From positions 1 through 39,844 of the forward strand of contig ONFG01000017.1 of NCBI GenBank assembly GCA_900317025.1: DNA of 39,844 nucleotides, given 5' to 3'. A program made the position numbers and the translations under genes. The notes under the pieces are model-generated. The model saw only the letters and a list, made by a program, of their open reading frames with translations. It did no database searches and had not been told where the DNA came from. Of this stretch, positions 7,775 through 15,331 are shown one piece after another. This stretch comes from an uncultured Eubacteriales bacterium. GTDB taxonomy: Bacteria > Bacillota > Clostridia > Oscillospirales > Acutalibacteraceae. Numbering within the stretch: the stretch's first letter is position 1; each line of letters starts with the position of its first letter.

Positions 7775-7808
7775 AGCCTCGGATCCGCTTCCGGGGCTAT
7801 AAGTTTTA
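7775..7808 (+). terminator. Terminator of the rrf2 gene
   Basis: AGCCTCGGA and TCCGGGGCT pair over 9 bp (one G-U) with a 6-nt loop, followed by the weak tail AAGTTTTATT. Confidence 0.7.
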
Positions 7809-7867
7809 TTAAGAAAAATACGACGCAGGCAGCACTCCGTATGTCGCAAAAAGCTTCGAGTGTATAC

Positions 7868-7963
7868 TGATACTAAACTCAATTAAAAAGCTTTAAAAGC
7901 TTTTTATAGCGCCGCAGGCGCGTTTGAGTTTGTATGAGACGGGATGACGCGCTTTGCGCGGCG
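7868..7963 (+). repeat. Dispersed repeat A, copy 1
   Basis: An AT-rich left part (ACTAAACTCAATTAAAAAGC), a perfect GCGCC-GCA-GGCGC hairpin, then TTTGAGTTTGTATGAGACGG and a second hairpin GCGC-TTT-GCGC. Outer AAACTCAA/TTGAGTTT arms let the element fold on itself. Copies 2 and 3 are at 9395-9465 and 38379-38463. It lies 3' of metY and in opposite orientation to copy 2, so metY is flanked by inverted copies. The rest of 7809-8030 shows no gene. Confidence 0.85.
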
Positions 7964-8030
7964 GGGTGATCCCACTGCACGGGCTTTCCATGGCAGAAAA
8001 TCTATATGGTCTATTTGGTCTGTAGTATGA

Positions 8031-9344
8031 TTATTTGACTGCCTCAAACGCTGCGTCAAGCGCGGAGATGAGGTCGTCGGAGTTCTCGATACCGATGGAG
8101 AGACGGATCGTGTTCGGCTTGATGCCCTGATCCTCAAGCTCCGCCTCGGTAAGCTGAGAGTGAGTCGTGCTTGCTGGGTGAATAACGAGCGACTTAACGT
8201 CGGCTACGTTTGCAAGCAGTGAGAAGATAGCGAGATTGTCGATGAACTTTTTCGCCGTTTCGTCGCTGCCTTTGATCTCGAATGTGAATATCGAGCCGCC
8301 GCCGTTCGGGAGATACTTTTTGTAAAGATCATGGCTCGGCTCGCTTTCGAGCGACGGGTGGTGAACAGCCTCTACCTGCGGATGAGAAGCGAGGTAGGAG
8401 ACGATCTTGAGCGAGTTCTCTACATGACGTTCAACGCGGAGCGAAAGCGTTTCAAGCCCCTGCAGGAACAGGAACGCGTGGAACGGAGAGAGAGTCGCGC
8501 CCGTATCTCTGAGCAGGATAGCGCGGATATACGTAACGTAAGCCGCTGCGCCTACTGCGTCTGCGAACGAGATTCCGTGGTAGCTGGGGTTCGGCTCGGA
8601 GATCCACGGGTACTTGCCGGAGGACTTCCAATCGAAGTTGCCGCTGTCTACGATAACTCCGCCGATCGCTGTGCCATGGCCGCCGATGAACTTCGTTGCG
8701 GAGTGAACTACGATGTCTGCGCCGTACTCGATCGGGCGAACGAGGAATGGCGTTGCAAAGGTCGAGTCAACTACAAGCGGGATGTTGTGGGCGTGAGCGA
8801 CTGCCGCTACCTTTTCTATGTCAATGAGATTGGAGTTCGGGTTGCCGAGAGTCTCGATGAAGATCGCCTTTGTGTTCTCCTGAATGGCCGCTTCAAACGA
8901 GCCTTCAGTGTCGGGATCGACGAACGTCGTCGTTACGCCGGACGAAAGCGGGAGCGTGTGGGCGAGCAGGTTGTATGTGCCGCCGTAGATCGTCTTGGAA
9001 GCGACGATATGCTCGCCCGAGCGTGCAAGCGCGCCGATAGCGTAGCTGATAGCCGCAGCGCCCGAAGCCGTTGCGAGAGCCGCCACGCCGCCCTCAAGAG
9101 AGGCGATGCGCTGCTCGAAAATATCCTGTGTCGGGTTTGTAAGTCTGCCGTAGATGTTGCCGGCGTCACGAAGGCCAAAGCGGTCTGCCGCGTGCTGCGA
9201 ATTGTGGAAAACGAACGAGGTCGAAGCGTAGATCGGCACTGCGCGTGCGTCTGTCGTGGGGTCTGCCTGCTCCTGTCCGATGTGTACCTGTCTTGTTTCA
9301 AAGCTCCATGTTTTTGAATCCTTAATGTTCTTTACGTCTGCCAT
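8031..9344 (-). CDS. metY: O-acetylhomoserine sulfhydrylase (Cys/Met metabolism PLP enzyme)
   Basis: Converts O-acetylhomoserine and sulfide (or methanethiol) to homocysteine (or methionine). 437 residues, the length of MetY rather than of the shorter (about 380) cystathionine gamma-synthase/lyase enzymes. Motifs include YGRLTNPTQD, the PLP lysine near residue 218 in HSATKFIGGHGT, and the C-terminal TIRLSIGIENSDDLISALDAAF. The start MADVKNIK is preferred because AGAAGGAG lies 9 nt upstream. The gene has a leader of about 226 nt with a short upstream ORF and a repeat copy, and a palindromic promoter. Confidence 0.93.
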   Translation of the reverse strand: MADVKNIKDSKTWSFETRQVHIGQEQADPTTDARAVPIYASTSFVFHNSQHAADRFGLRDAGNIYGRLTNPTQDIFEQRIASLEGGVAALATASGAAAISYAIGALARSGEHIVASKTIYGGTYNLLAHTLPLSSGVTTTFVDPDTEGSFEAAIQENTKAIFIETLGNPNSNLIDIEKVAAVAHAHNIPLVVDSTFATPFLVRPIEYGADIVVHSATKFIGGHGTAIGGVIVDSGNFDWKSSGKYPWISEPNPSYHGISFADAVGAAAYVTYIRAILLRDTGATLSPFHAFLFLQGLETLSLRVERHVENSLKIVSYLASHPQVEAVHHPSLESEPSHDLYKKYLPNGGGSIFTFEIKGSDETAKKFIDNLAIFSLLANVADVKSLVIHPASTTHSQLTEAELEDQGIKPNTIRLSIGIENSDDLISALDAAFEAVK

Positions 9345-9394
9345 TTTATATTTCTCCTTCTGCATTATGCGTTATGTTTTGTTCTGTCAATGAA

Positions 9395-9465
9395 GTCTAA
9401 TACAAACTCAAACGCGCCTGCGGCGCTATAAGAAGCTCTTAAAGCTTTTCATTGAGTTTAGTGTA
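9395..9465 (-). repeat. Dispersed repeat A, copy 2 (inside the metY leader)
   Basis: About 71 bp, differing from copy 1 at about 6 positions, with the same GCGCC-GCA-GGCGC hairpin and AAACTCAA/TTGAGTTT arms. It lies between the upstream ORF and the metY ribosome binding site, so it is transcribed as part of the leader. Confidence 0.85.
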
Positions 9466-9473
9466 AAATGATA

Positions 9474-9542
9474 TCAGCCGCACATTCGGTTAAGGCTCAA
9501 CAGCACCTCAAACGAAACTGTGGCATTTCGGTAGCCGTTCAT
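9474..9542 (-). CDS. Possible upstream ORF in the metY leader
   Basis: 22 codons beginning MNGYR and ending NRMCG followed by TGA. A GAGGCGG site lies just before the ATG, about 28 nt from the predicted transcript start. The Met-Cys pair next to the stop would suit a leader peptide that senses sulfur amino acids. No intrinsic terminator follows before metY, and the same stretch also carries strings resembling a SAM riboswitch core, so this is a candidate only. Confidence 0.35.
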   Translation of the reverse strand: MNGYRNATVSFEVLLSLNRMCG

Positions 9543-9570
9543 GCTGCCCGCCTCGCTTTCGTGTTTCTTT

Positions 9571-9605
9571 ACCTATATTATACATAGGTTTTCTAGCTTT
9601 GTCCA
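9571..9605 (-). promoter_or_regulatory. metY promoter with palindromic operator
   Basis: TGGACA-N17-TATAAT (-35 at 9600-9605, -10 at 9577-9582). The palindrome ACCTAT-ATTATAC-ATAGGT (9571-9589) covers the -10 box, so a bound dimer would block RNA polymerase. The AAAACCTATG half is shared with the rrf2 promoter. Confidence 0.8.
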
Positions 9606-9621
9606 ATACATAAACAGTATC

Positions 9622-9650
9622 GTGAGTTATAGGTTTTATCTATAGCTCAC
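9622..9650 (-). promoter_or_regulatory. Upstream dyad at the metY promoter
   Basis: An 11-bp inverted repeat, GTGAGTTATAG with CTATAGCTCAC around 7 nt (one mismatch), just upstream of the metY -35 box. It contains a third AAAACCTAT (9629-9637, minus strand). It may be a second operator. Confidence 0.5.
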
Positions 9651-9677
9651 GCAATCATGTGACAAGCCGCTTTCCTG

Positions 9678-9953
9678 TTATATGATAAAGCGCCTTTTAC
9701 GCTTCGGCGGCTGAGAGATCCGGCAGCTAACGAGTATAGTATCCTCGCCGATCAGACGTATATCGCCCCAGCGGATCACGGTGTCGGGACCTCTGCCAAG
9801 TAAGCCGAACAACTTCGGGCGCCCGTAGATGACGATCGCCACCAGGCAGGCGTTTTTTGTATCGATCTCTACATCGTCGACGCAGCCAAGCACCGCGCCG
9901 TCCGACTCATTCACTACCTCCTTATGCCGCAGCTGAGCGATCCTGCAAGCCAT
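9678..9953 (-). CDS. PRC-barrel domain protein, YlmC/YmxH family
   Basis: 91 residues, a single PRC-barrel domain: MACRIAQLRHKEVVNESDGAVLG... followed by the hydrophobic beta strands KNACLVAIVIYG, then a basic C-terminus PPKRKRRF. The length and the LRHKEVVN...G..LG..DDVEID pattern fit the small YlmC/YmxH sporulation-associated family. The start is set by TGGAGGT 6 nt before the ATG; the longer reading frame upstream is non-coding. The function in the cell is unknown. Confidence 0.85.
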   Translation of the reverse strand: MACRIAQLRHKEVVNESDGAVLGCVDDVEIDTKNACLVAIVIYGRPKLFGLLGRGPDTVIRWGDIRLIGEDTILVSCRISQPPKRKRRFII

Positions 9954-10019
9954 AAATACCACCTCCAAAATGTCACAATATATGATATGCAGAATGGCAA
10001 AAATAATGCCCGGCGGCGT

Positions 10020-10089
10020 GGCGGGGCTCCAGTGGAGACCGCTGCCAAATGCGGAAGCACCGACCGACGCGGCAGCGGAGACCCGCACG
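10020..10089 (-). other. Structured motif shared with the MITE-like element
   Basis: Read on the minus strand, this stretch aligns with 38203-38264: a 29-nt core (10054-10082) differs at only two positions. Beyond it the hairpin arms differ while pairing is kept (CCGC/GCGG here, TCTCGC/GCGAGA there; GGTCTCC/GGAGCCC here, GGTCTCC/GGAGACC there). The terminal repeats of the MITE are absent here. It lies in the 267-bp gap between the PRC-barrel gene and era. It could be RNA structure or a decayed element. Confidence 0.5.
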
Positions 10090-10159
10090 CTGTACGCGCG
10101 CAACGGAGGCTGTATCAAAGAAAAGCTATCACCGCGAACTGCCGCCCCCGCTTGGACGG

Positions 10160-10187
10160 TTGACAAATTTTAATTTTGATGTATTAT
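10160..10187 (+). promoter_or_regulatory. Promoter of era
   Basis: TTGACA-N16-TATTAT, about 35 bp before the era start codon. Confidence 0.75.
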
Positions 10188-10220
10188 TATAAGTGAAAAA
10201 ATGTAGAGAGAGGTAAAAAT

Positions 10221-11129
10221 ATGTCCGCTCAGAAATCAGCATTCATCGCGATCGTCGGCAGACCGAATGTCGGCAAGTCTTCGATCATGAACAGGATCCT
10301 CGGTCAGAAGATCGCTATCGTGTCTTCAAAGCCGCAGACCACAAGAAACAGGATCCTCGGCGTTCATACAAGCGGCGATACGCAGCTCGTGTTCATTGAC
10401 ACGCCCGGTCTGCACAAGCCGCACAATAGCCTGGGCGAATATATGGTTCGCTCGGTAAAGGAGTCGGTCGGCGGCGTAGACGCCTGTCTGCTCGTCGCAG
10501 AGTGCGACCGCCTGCCCGGCGATACCGAAAAGCTGCTCATCGAGCGCTTCAAGGCACAGCATATCCCGGCGGTGCTTGCGCTCAATAAGATCGACCGTCT
10601 GCCCGATAAGTCGGCGCTCATGGAGAAGCTCGCCGCTTATTCGGCGGAATACGACTTCGACGATATCGTCCCCGTTTCGGCTCAGACCGGCAGCGGGATA
10701 AACGACCTCGTCAAGGCGCTTGAAAGCAAAGCCGAGGAGGGTATGCACTTCTTCGACGACGACGCGCTCACCGATCAGCCCGACAGAGTCCTCGCCGGCG
10801 AGATCGTAAGAGAAAAGATACTGCGCCTTACCGACAAGGAGATACCCCACGGTGCGGCGGTCGTTGTGGAGCGCTTCAAGCAGCGCGAGGGCAGCGACAT
10901 TACCGACGTTGACGCAACGATCTACTGCGAGAGAGACAGCCACAAGGGGATCCTCATCGGCAAGGGCGGCACGATGCTCAAAAAGATCGGCACTTATGCC
11001 CGTCAGGATATGGAGCGCTTTTTCGGCTGTAAGATAAACCTCCGCCTTTGGATAAAGGTAAAGGAGGGCTGGCGCGACCGCACGGATATACTCCGTTCGC
11101 TCGGATACGACCCGGCTAACTTCGATTGA
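10221..11129 (+). CDS. era: GTPase Era
   Basis: 302 residues, the usual Era length. The GTPase domain has G1 GRPNVGKSS, G3 DTPG and G4 NKID (near residue 122), and the C-terminal KH domain contains HKGILIGKGGTMLKKIG. It binds the 3' end of 16S rRNA and acts in 30S maturation. A GAGAGAGG site precedes the ATG. It is followed by yqzL and recO, the Bacillus order. Confidence 0.98.
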   Translation: MSAQKSAFIAIVGRPNVGKSSIMNRILGQKIAIVSSKPQTTRNRILGVHTSGDTQLVFIDTPGLHKPHNSLGEYMVRSVKESVGGVDACLLVAECDRLPGDTEKLLIERFKAQHIPAVLALNKIDRLPDKSALMEKLAAYSAEYDFDDIVPVSAQTGSGINDLVKALESKAEEGMHFFDDDALTDQPDRVLAGEIVREKILRLTDKEIPHGAAVVVERFKQREGSDITDVDATIYCERDSHKGILIGKGGTMLKKIGTYARQDMERFFGCKINLRLWIKVKEGWRDRTDILRSLGYDPANFD

Positions 11130-11236
11130 TGATACACGCTCGTCCATGACAAAATAATGAAATATTTTCCCCTTTTGAGGCGTATAATAATGACAGCACG
11201 GAAAGTGCCGGAAAACTTACGCTCGGAGGTATCGTC

Positions 11237-11419
11237 ATGAACGAATTTGATGCATGGAAGCATTTTACGGCTACTGGCAGCGTCGCCGATTACCTTAAAT
11301 ATACGGCGGCAAAGCATACGCAGGAGACAAACGATGAAGATAGTAACCGACGGGATAGTGATAAGAGAACAGAGCGTCAGGGAGACGGACAAGGTCATTA
11401 CCGTTCTGACAAGGGATAA
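11237..11419 (+). CDS. YqzL-like small protein
   Basis: 60 codons. The N-terminus MNEFDAWKHFTATGSVADYLKY resembles YqzL, the roughly 47-residue protein encoded between era and recO in Bacillus, which has the same Trp/Phe...TG.(I/V)..YL pattern. TCGGAGGT precedes the ATG. The hydrophilic C-terminal 28 residues run out of frame into recO (86-bp overlap), which is unusual. Function unknown. Confidence 0.75.
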   Translation: MNEFDAWKHFTATGSVADYLKYTAAKHTQETNDEDSNRRDSDKRTERQGDGQGHYRSDKG

Positions 11420-12080
11420 CGGCGTCGTTCACGCATACGCGGCTGGAGCGAAGAATATCAAGGCCGCCAAAAGCACCGCCACCGGTCTGCTCACCTATTC
11501 GCAGTTCGTGTTTTTCAAAAGCCGCGACCGGTTCGTCGTCGATGAGGCGCACGCAAAAGAGGTCTTCATTGAGCTGAGAAGCGACATCGAAAAGCTCGCC
11601 CTTGCGCAGTATTTCTGCGAGCTTGCGGGAACGCTTGTTCAGGAGGGCGAGCAGTCGGAGCAGCAGCTGCGGCTGACGCTCAATTCGCTGTTCCTGCTCT
11701 GCAAAGGCACAAAGCCCGCGCCGCTTGTAAAGGCGGCGTTCGAGCTGCGCCTAATGTCGATCTGCGGCTATATGCCAAACCTCGTCTGCTGCGCCGAGTG
11801 CGCCGTTTACGAGCACGAGACGATGAGCTTCTTCCCCGCCGACGGAACGCTCCTTTGCGGCGACTGCGCAGGGATAACAAAGGCCCGGCGCATCGTCACC
11901 GGGCTTGGCGTTACGGCTGCGATGCGCCACTGCGTTTACGCCGAATTCGACAAGCTGTTCGCGTTCACCGTGGCGGAATCGTCGCTGCCGATACTCGAAA
12001 AGGCAGCCGAGGAATACTCTCTTTCAAAGCTTGAACGCGGATTTACCACTCTCGACTTTTACAAACAGATCAGAACATGA
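11334..12080 (+). CDS. recO: DNA repair protein RecO
   Basis: 248 residues. An N-terminal OB fold (MKIVTDGIVIREQSVRETDKVITVLTR) is followed by a helical domain with a Cys4 zinc site (CAEC ... CGDC, about residues 147-185). RecO loads RecA on SSB-coated DNA with RecR. The start is the ATG preceded by CAGGAG, well inside the longer open frame. It overlaps the end of the yqzL-like ORF. Confidence 0.94.
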   Translation: MKIVTDGIVIREQSVRETDKVITVLTRDNGVVHAYAAGAKNIKAAKSTATGLLTYSQFVFFKSRDRFVVDEAHAKEVFIELRSDIEKLALAQYFCELAGTLVQEGEQSEQQLRLTLNSLFLLCKGTKPAPLVKAAFELRLMSICGYMPNLVCCAECAVYEHETMSFFPADGTLLCGDCAGITKARRIVTGLGVTAAMRHCVYAEFDKLFAFTVAESSLPILEKAAEEYSLSKLERGFTTLDFYKQIRT

Positions 12081-12118
12081 AACAAATCATAATGTGACCC
12101 GAAAGAGAATTTACATAT

Positions 12119-14503
12119 ATGGAAAAGGAAAACAAAACGCTCCGCCACCTCCGTGCGCTGGAGCTTGACAAAATACTCGAAAAGGCGGCACAGCTCACAA
12201 GCTGCGAAGACGCCCGCCAAAAAATGCTCGGGCTTACGCCCTCGAAGCACCTCGATACCGTGAACCGCAGGCTCTCGGAAACGAGCGACGCGCATATGCT
12301 CTCGGGGCGGTTCGGCTCGCCTTCGTTCGGCGGGCTTTCCGACGTTACCGAGTCGCTGCGCCGCAGCAAGACGGGCGCTTCGCTCTCGACAAGCGAGCTT
12401 CTTGAGATCGCCCGTGTGCTTCACGTTATCCGCACGCTCAAAGACTGGCGCAAGCGCTCGGCAGGAACGAAGACATCGCTCGATTTGCGTTTTGACGCGC
12501 TCGTCCCGTCGAAGTTCCTCGAAGACAAGATAACGTCGTCGATAATCTCGGAGGACGAGATCGCCGACAACGCTTCGCCAGAGCTTGCGGCTATCCGCAG
12601 AAAGATCCGCCTTACTTCATCGAAGGCGAGAGATCAGCTCGACAAGATGATCCGATCGAGCGTCGTTTCAAAATATCTTCAGGAGAGCATCGTCACGATG
12701 AGAAACGGGCGCTTCGTCGTTCCCGTAAAGGCAGAGTGCCGCGGAAATGTGCCGGGTCTTGTTCACGATACGAGCGGCTCGGGGCAGACAATCTTCGTCG
12801 AGCCGATGGCGGTCGTCGAGGCAAACAACGAGATCAAGGTTCTTGAATCGAAGGAGCAGGACGAGATCGCGCGGATACTCTGGCATTTAAGCGCCGAGGT
12901 CTCCGACCACTCCGGGCTTATCATCAACAGCTACAGCGCCGCCGTCGAGCTTGACGTGATCTTCGCAAAGGCAGACCTCGCATACAAGATGAAGGCTACG
13001 CTCCCAATCATGAACGGCGACGGTATAATCGAGCTTAAAAAGGCACGTCACCCGCTCATCGACAAGGATAAGGTCGTGGCATCGGACGTCACCCTCGGCA
13101 GCAGCTTCGACACACTCATCATCACAGGACCGAACACGGGCGGCAAGACGGTCTCTCTGAAGCTTATAGGTCTGCTAACTCTTATGGCGGCGTGCGGCTT
13201 CATGATACCTGCGTCCGACGACAGCCGTCTCAGCGTTTTCGACTGCGTGTATGCCGACATCGGCGACGAGCAAAGCATCGAGCAGTCGCTCTCGACCTTC
13301 TCGGCGCATATCACTAATACGATAGACATCCTCGGCCGCTGCACCTCGAAGAGCCTTGTACTGCTCGACGAGCTGGGAGCCGGCACCGACCCGATCGAGG
13401 GTGCGGCGCTCGCGACGGCGATACTGGAGGATTTCCGCAAAAAGGGCGCGACGATCGCCTGCACAACCCACTACGCCGAGCTTAAATCGTATGCGCTTCG
13501 CACCGACGGCGTTGAAAACGGAAGCTGCGAATTTGACGTTGCGACGCTTCGCCCGACATACAAGCTGCTGATCGGCGTTCCCGGGCGCTCGAATGCGTTT
13601 GCGATCTCGCTGCGCCTCGGCATGGACAAGGAACTTGTCGACCGCGCACAGGAGCTTGTCTCGACCGAGAGCCGTGAGTTTGAAAACGTAGTATCGGCGC
13701 TCGACGTTCAGAGGCAGGAGCTTCTTAAAAAGGAACAGGCTGCCGAGAATGCGCGCAGAAAGGCGGTCAAGGCTCAGCGAAAGGCCGAAGAGGAGCTTGC
13801 AAACGTCCGCAAGCAGGCTCAGAACGAGATCGAGCAGGCACGCATGCAGGCTCAGGATCTCATGACGAAGACGAGGGCGAAGGCGCTTGCGCTTCTCGAC
13901 GAGATCGAGGCTACCCGCAAAAAGGCGGAGTCGGAAAACGCCGACAAAACGGCTCTCAAGAGCAGGATAAAGGAGCTTGAAAAGACTGCCGACCCCGTTG
14001 CAAAGCGTGAAAACGACGGCTACGTCCTTCCGAGAAAGCTCAAGGTCGGCGACGATGTGCTCATCTTCGACATCGACAAAAACGGCACCGTTCTGGAGCT
14101 TCCCGACAAGTCGGGCAAGGTACTCGTTCAGGCGGGCATCATGCAGATGAGGGTAAAGCTCGACAACCTTCGCCTTGTCGAAAATAATAAGAAGAAAACG
14201 GCGGGCAGCTACCTGCGCTCAGGCAAGGCGACAGTCAATAGGAGCAACTACGACGTAAAGGCGATAACCGACGTCGACCTTCGAGGGCTTACCGCACAGG
14301 AGGCGATCATGCAGCTTGAGCTTGCGATCGATTCCGCCGTGCTCAGCAATATCAACCAGCTTACGATAATCCACGGGAAGGGTACCGGCGTGCTTCGTCA
14401 GGAGGTACACAAGTACCTGAGAACGTGCAAATATATCAAGTCGTTCCGCCTGGGCGTTTACGGCGAGGGCGAAGCCGGCGTTACGATCGCCGAGCTGAAA
14501 TAA
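12119..14503 (+). CDS. mutS2: MutS2 (MutSB) ribosome-rescue/DNA-binding ATPase
   Basis: 794 residues. MutS core and lever domains come first, then the ATPase with Walker A GPNTGGKT (near 335) and Walker B LVLLDELGAGTDP (near 415). A long Ala/Lys/Glu-rich coiled coil covers about 520-620, and a C-terminal Smr nuclease domain has VDLRG and HGKGTGVLR. It lacks the MutS1 mismatch-recognition domain. Established work links MutS2 to suppression of recombination and to splitting of collided ribosomes. It is 38 bp after recO. Confidence 0.96.
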   Translation: MEKENKTLRHLRALELDKILEKAAQLTSCEDARQKMLGLTPSKHLDTVNRRLSETSDAHMLSGRFGSPSFGGLSDVTESLRRSKTGASLSTSELLEIARVLHVIRTLKDWRKRSAGTKTSLDLRFDALVPSKFLEDKITSSIISEDEIADNASPELAAIRRKIRLTSSKARDQLDKMIRSSVVSKYLQESIVTMRNGRFVVPVKAECRGNVPGLVHDTSGSGQTIFVEPMAVVEANNEIKVLESKEQDEIARILWHLSAEVSDHSGLIINSYSAAVELDVIFAKADLAYKMKATLPIMNGDGIIELKKARHPLIDKDKVVASDVTLGSSFDTLIITGPNTGGKTVSLKLIGLLTLMAACGFMIPASDDSRLSVFDCVYADIGDEQSIEQSLSTFSAHITNTIDILGRCTSKSLVLLDELGAGTDPIEGAALATAILEDFRKKGATIACTTHYAELKSYALRTDGVENGSCEFDVATLRPTYKLLIGVPGRSNAFAISLRLGMDKELVDRAQELVSTESREFENVVSALDVQRQELLKKEQAAENARRKAVKAQRKAEEELANVRKQAQNEIEQARMQAQDLMTKTRAKALALLDEIEATRKKAESENADKTALKSRIKELEKTADPVAKRENDGYVLPRKLKVGDDVLIFDIDKNGTVLELPDKSGKVLVQAGIMQMRVKLDNLRLVENNKKKTAGSYLRSGKATVNRSNYDVKAITDVDLRGLTAQEAIMQLELAIDSAVLSNINQLTIIHGKGTGVLRQEVHKYLRTCKYIKSFRLGVYGEGEAGVTIAELK

Positions 14504-14507
14504 CGGG

Positions 14508-15272
14508 GTGATAGTTATAAAGGCTCTGAAAAAATTCCTCATGACGATAGCCGTCATTCTTCTTTTCATCGTGCTGCTGGGGCTGATCGCCTTCAAGCTT
14601 GCCGTTACCGACGTAAACGCCGGCGTATTCACGGCGAAGCCGTCAGGCGAGCTGCCGGGCGAGCTTGCAAAAGCGGTCATACTTGACAGCGAATACAGAG
14701 TAAACGAGGGGCAGCTCAACTCTTTCGCCGCATACCTCATCGGCAGCGGCTCTAAAAGCGAGTCAAAAAATCTATCCGTGACGGACGTTTACATAAACTT
14801 CAAACAGGACGGCTCCAACCGCTGCTATATGCGCCTTGCAAACGAGAGCTTCACATTCGACTTTGCCGCCGACTGTGCGATCACGCTTGAAAACGGCGAG
14901 ATCGATCTCGTCTTCACAAACGCCTCTGTCGGCAAGCTGCCGCTGCCCGACGCTCTGCTGTGCTATATTCTCGACGGCACCGACCTGGGCGCCTTCAACA
15001 AGTACGTTTACACCGGCGCCTCCTCCCCCGAGCTGCATTTTCCGACGCACTACGGGCTTGAGATACAGGACTGGGGCGAGCTTGTAACGGTCGACATCAC
15101 CTCGCTTACCATAACCGACGACAATGTCGTTATCAAAACGAACCCCGTTCTCGAGGATTCCCTCCAGAACGCCGCGGGAATGCTGAAGGATAAGCTTGGC
15201 GACATCGCGGGAGGTCTCATCTCGGAGTATTCCGATTACGATTACTCGGGGCTGTCAAGCTATTTTAACTGA
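14508..15272 (+). CDS. Membrane-anchored protein of unknown function
   Basis: About 254 residues: a short basic N-terminus, one membrane anchor (FLMTIAVILLFIVLLGLIAFKLAV), then an extracytoplasmic beta-rich region. The general plan resembles YpmS-type (DUF2140) proteins, but I cannot assign it. It begins 4 bp after mutS2. The start is uncertain: the only standard codon at the 5' end is GTG at 14508, and that GTG is itself part of a GGGGTGAT ribosome-binding-like sequence. The frame is clearly coding and a terminator follows. Confidence 0.75.
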   Translation: MIVIKALKKFLMTIAVILLFIVLLGLIAFKLAVTDVNAGVFTAKPSGELPGELAKAVILDSEYRVNEGQLNSFAAYLIGSGSKSESKNLSVTDVYINFKQDGSNRCYMRLANESFTFDFAADCAITLENGEIDLVFTNASVGKLPLPDALLCYILDGTDLGAFNKYVYTGASSPELHFPTHYGLEIQDWGELVTVDITSLTITDDNVVIKTNPVLEDSLQNAAGMLKDKLGDIAGGLISEYSDYDYSGLSSYFN

Positions 15273-15284
15273 TAAAAAAAACGG

Positions 15285-15320
15285 GAGAATGCGCTGCTTG
15301 TGCGTTCTCTCTGTTATTTT
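15285..15320 (+). terminator. Terminator after the anchored hypothetical
   Basis: GAGAATGCGC and GTGCGTTCTC pair over 10 bp (two G-U) with a 5-nt loop, followed by TCTGTTATTTT. Confidence 0.65.
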
Positions 15321-15331
15321 GGAGAAAAAAC

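Noticed and set aside
9467-9570. Confident SAM riboswitch before metY
   Set aside because: Only short core-like strings match; the P2 kink-turn region and a downstream expression platform were not recognised, so it is reported only as a possibility.
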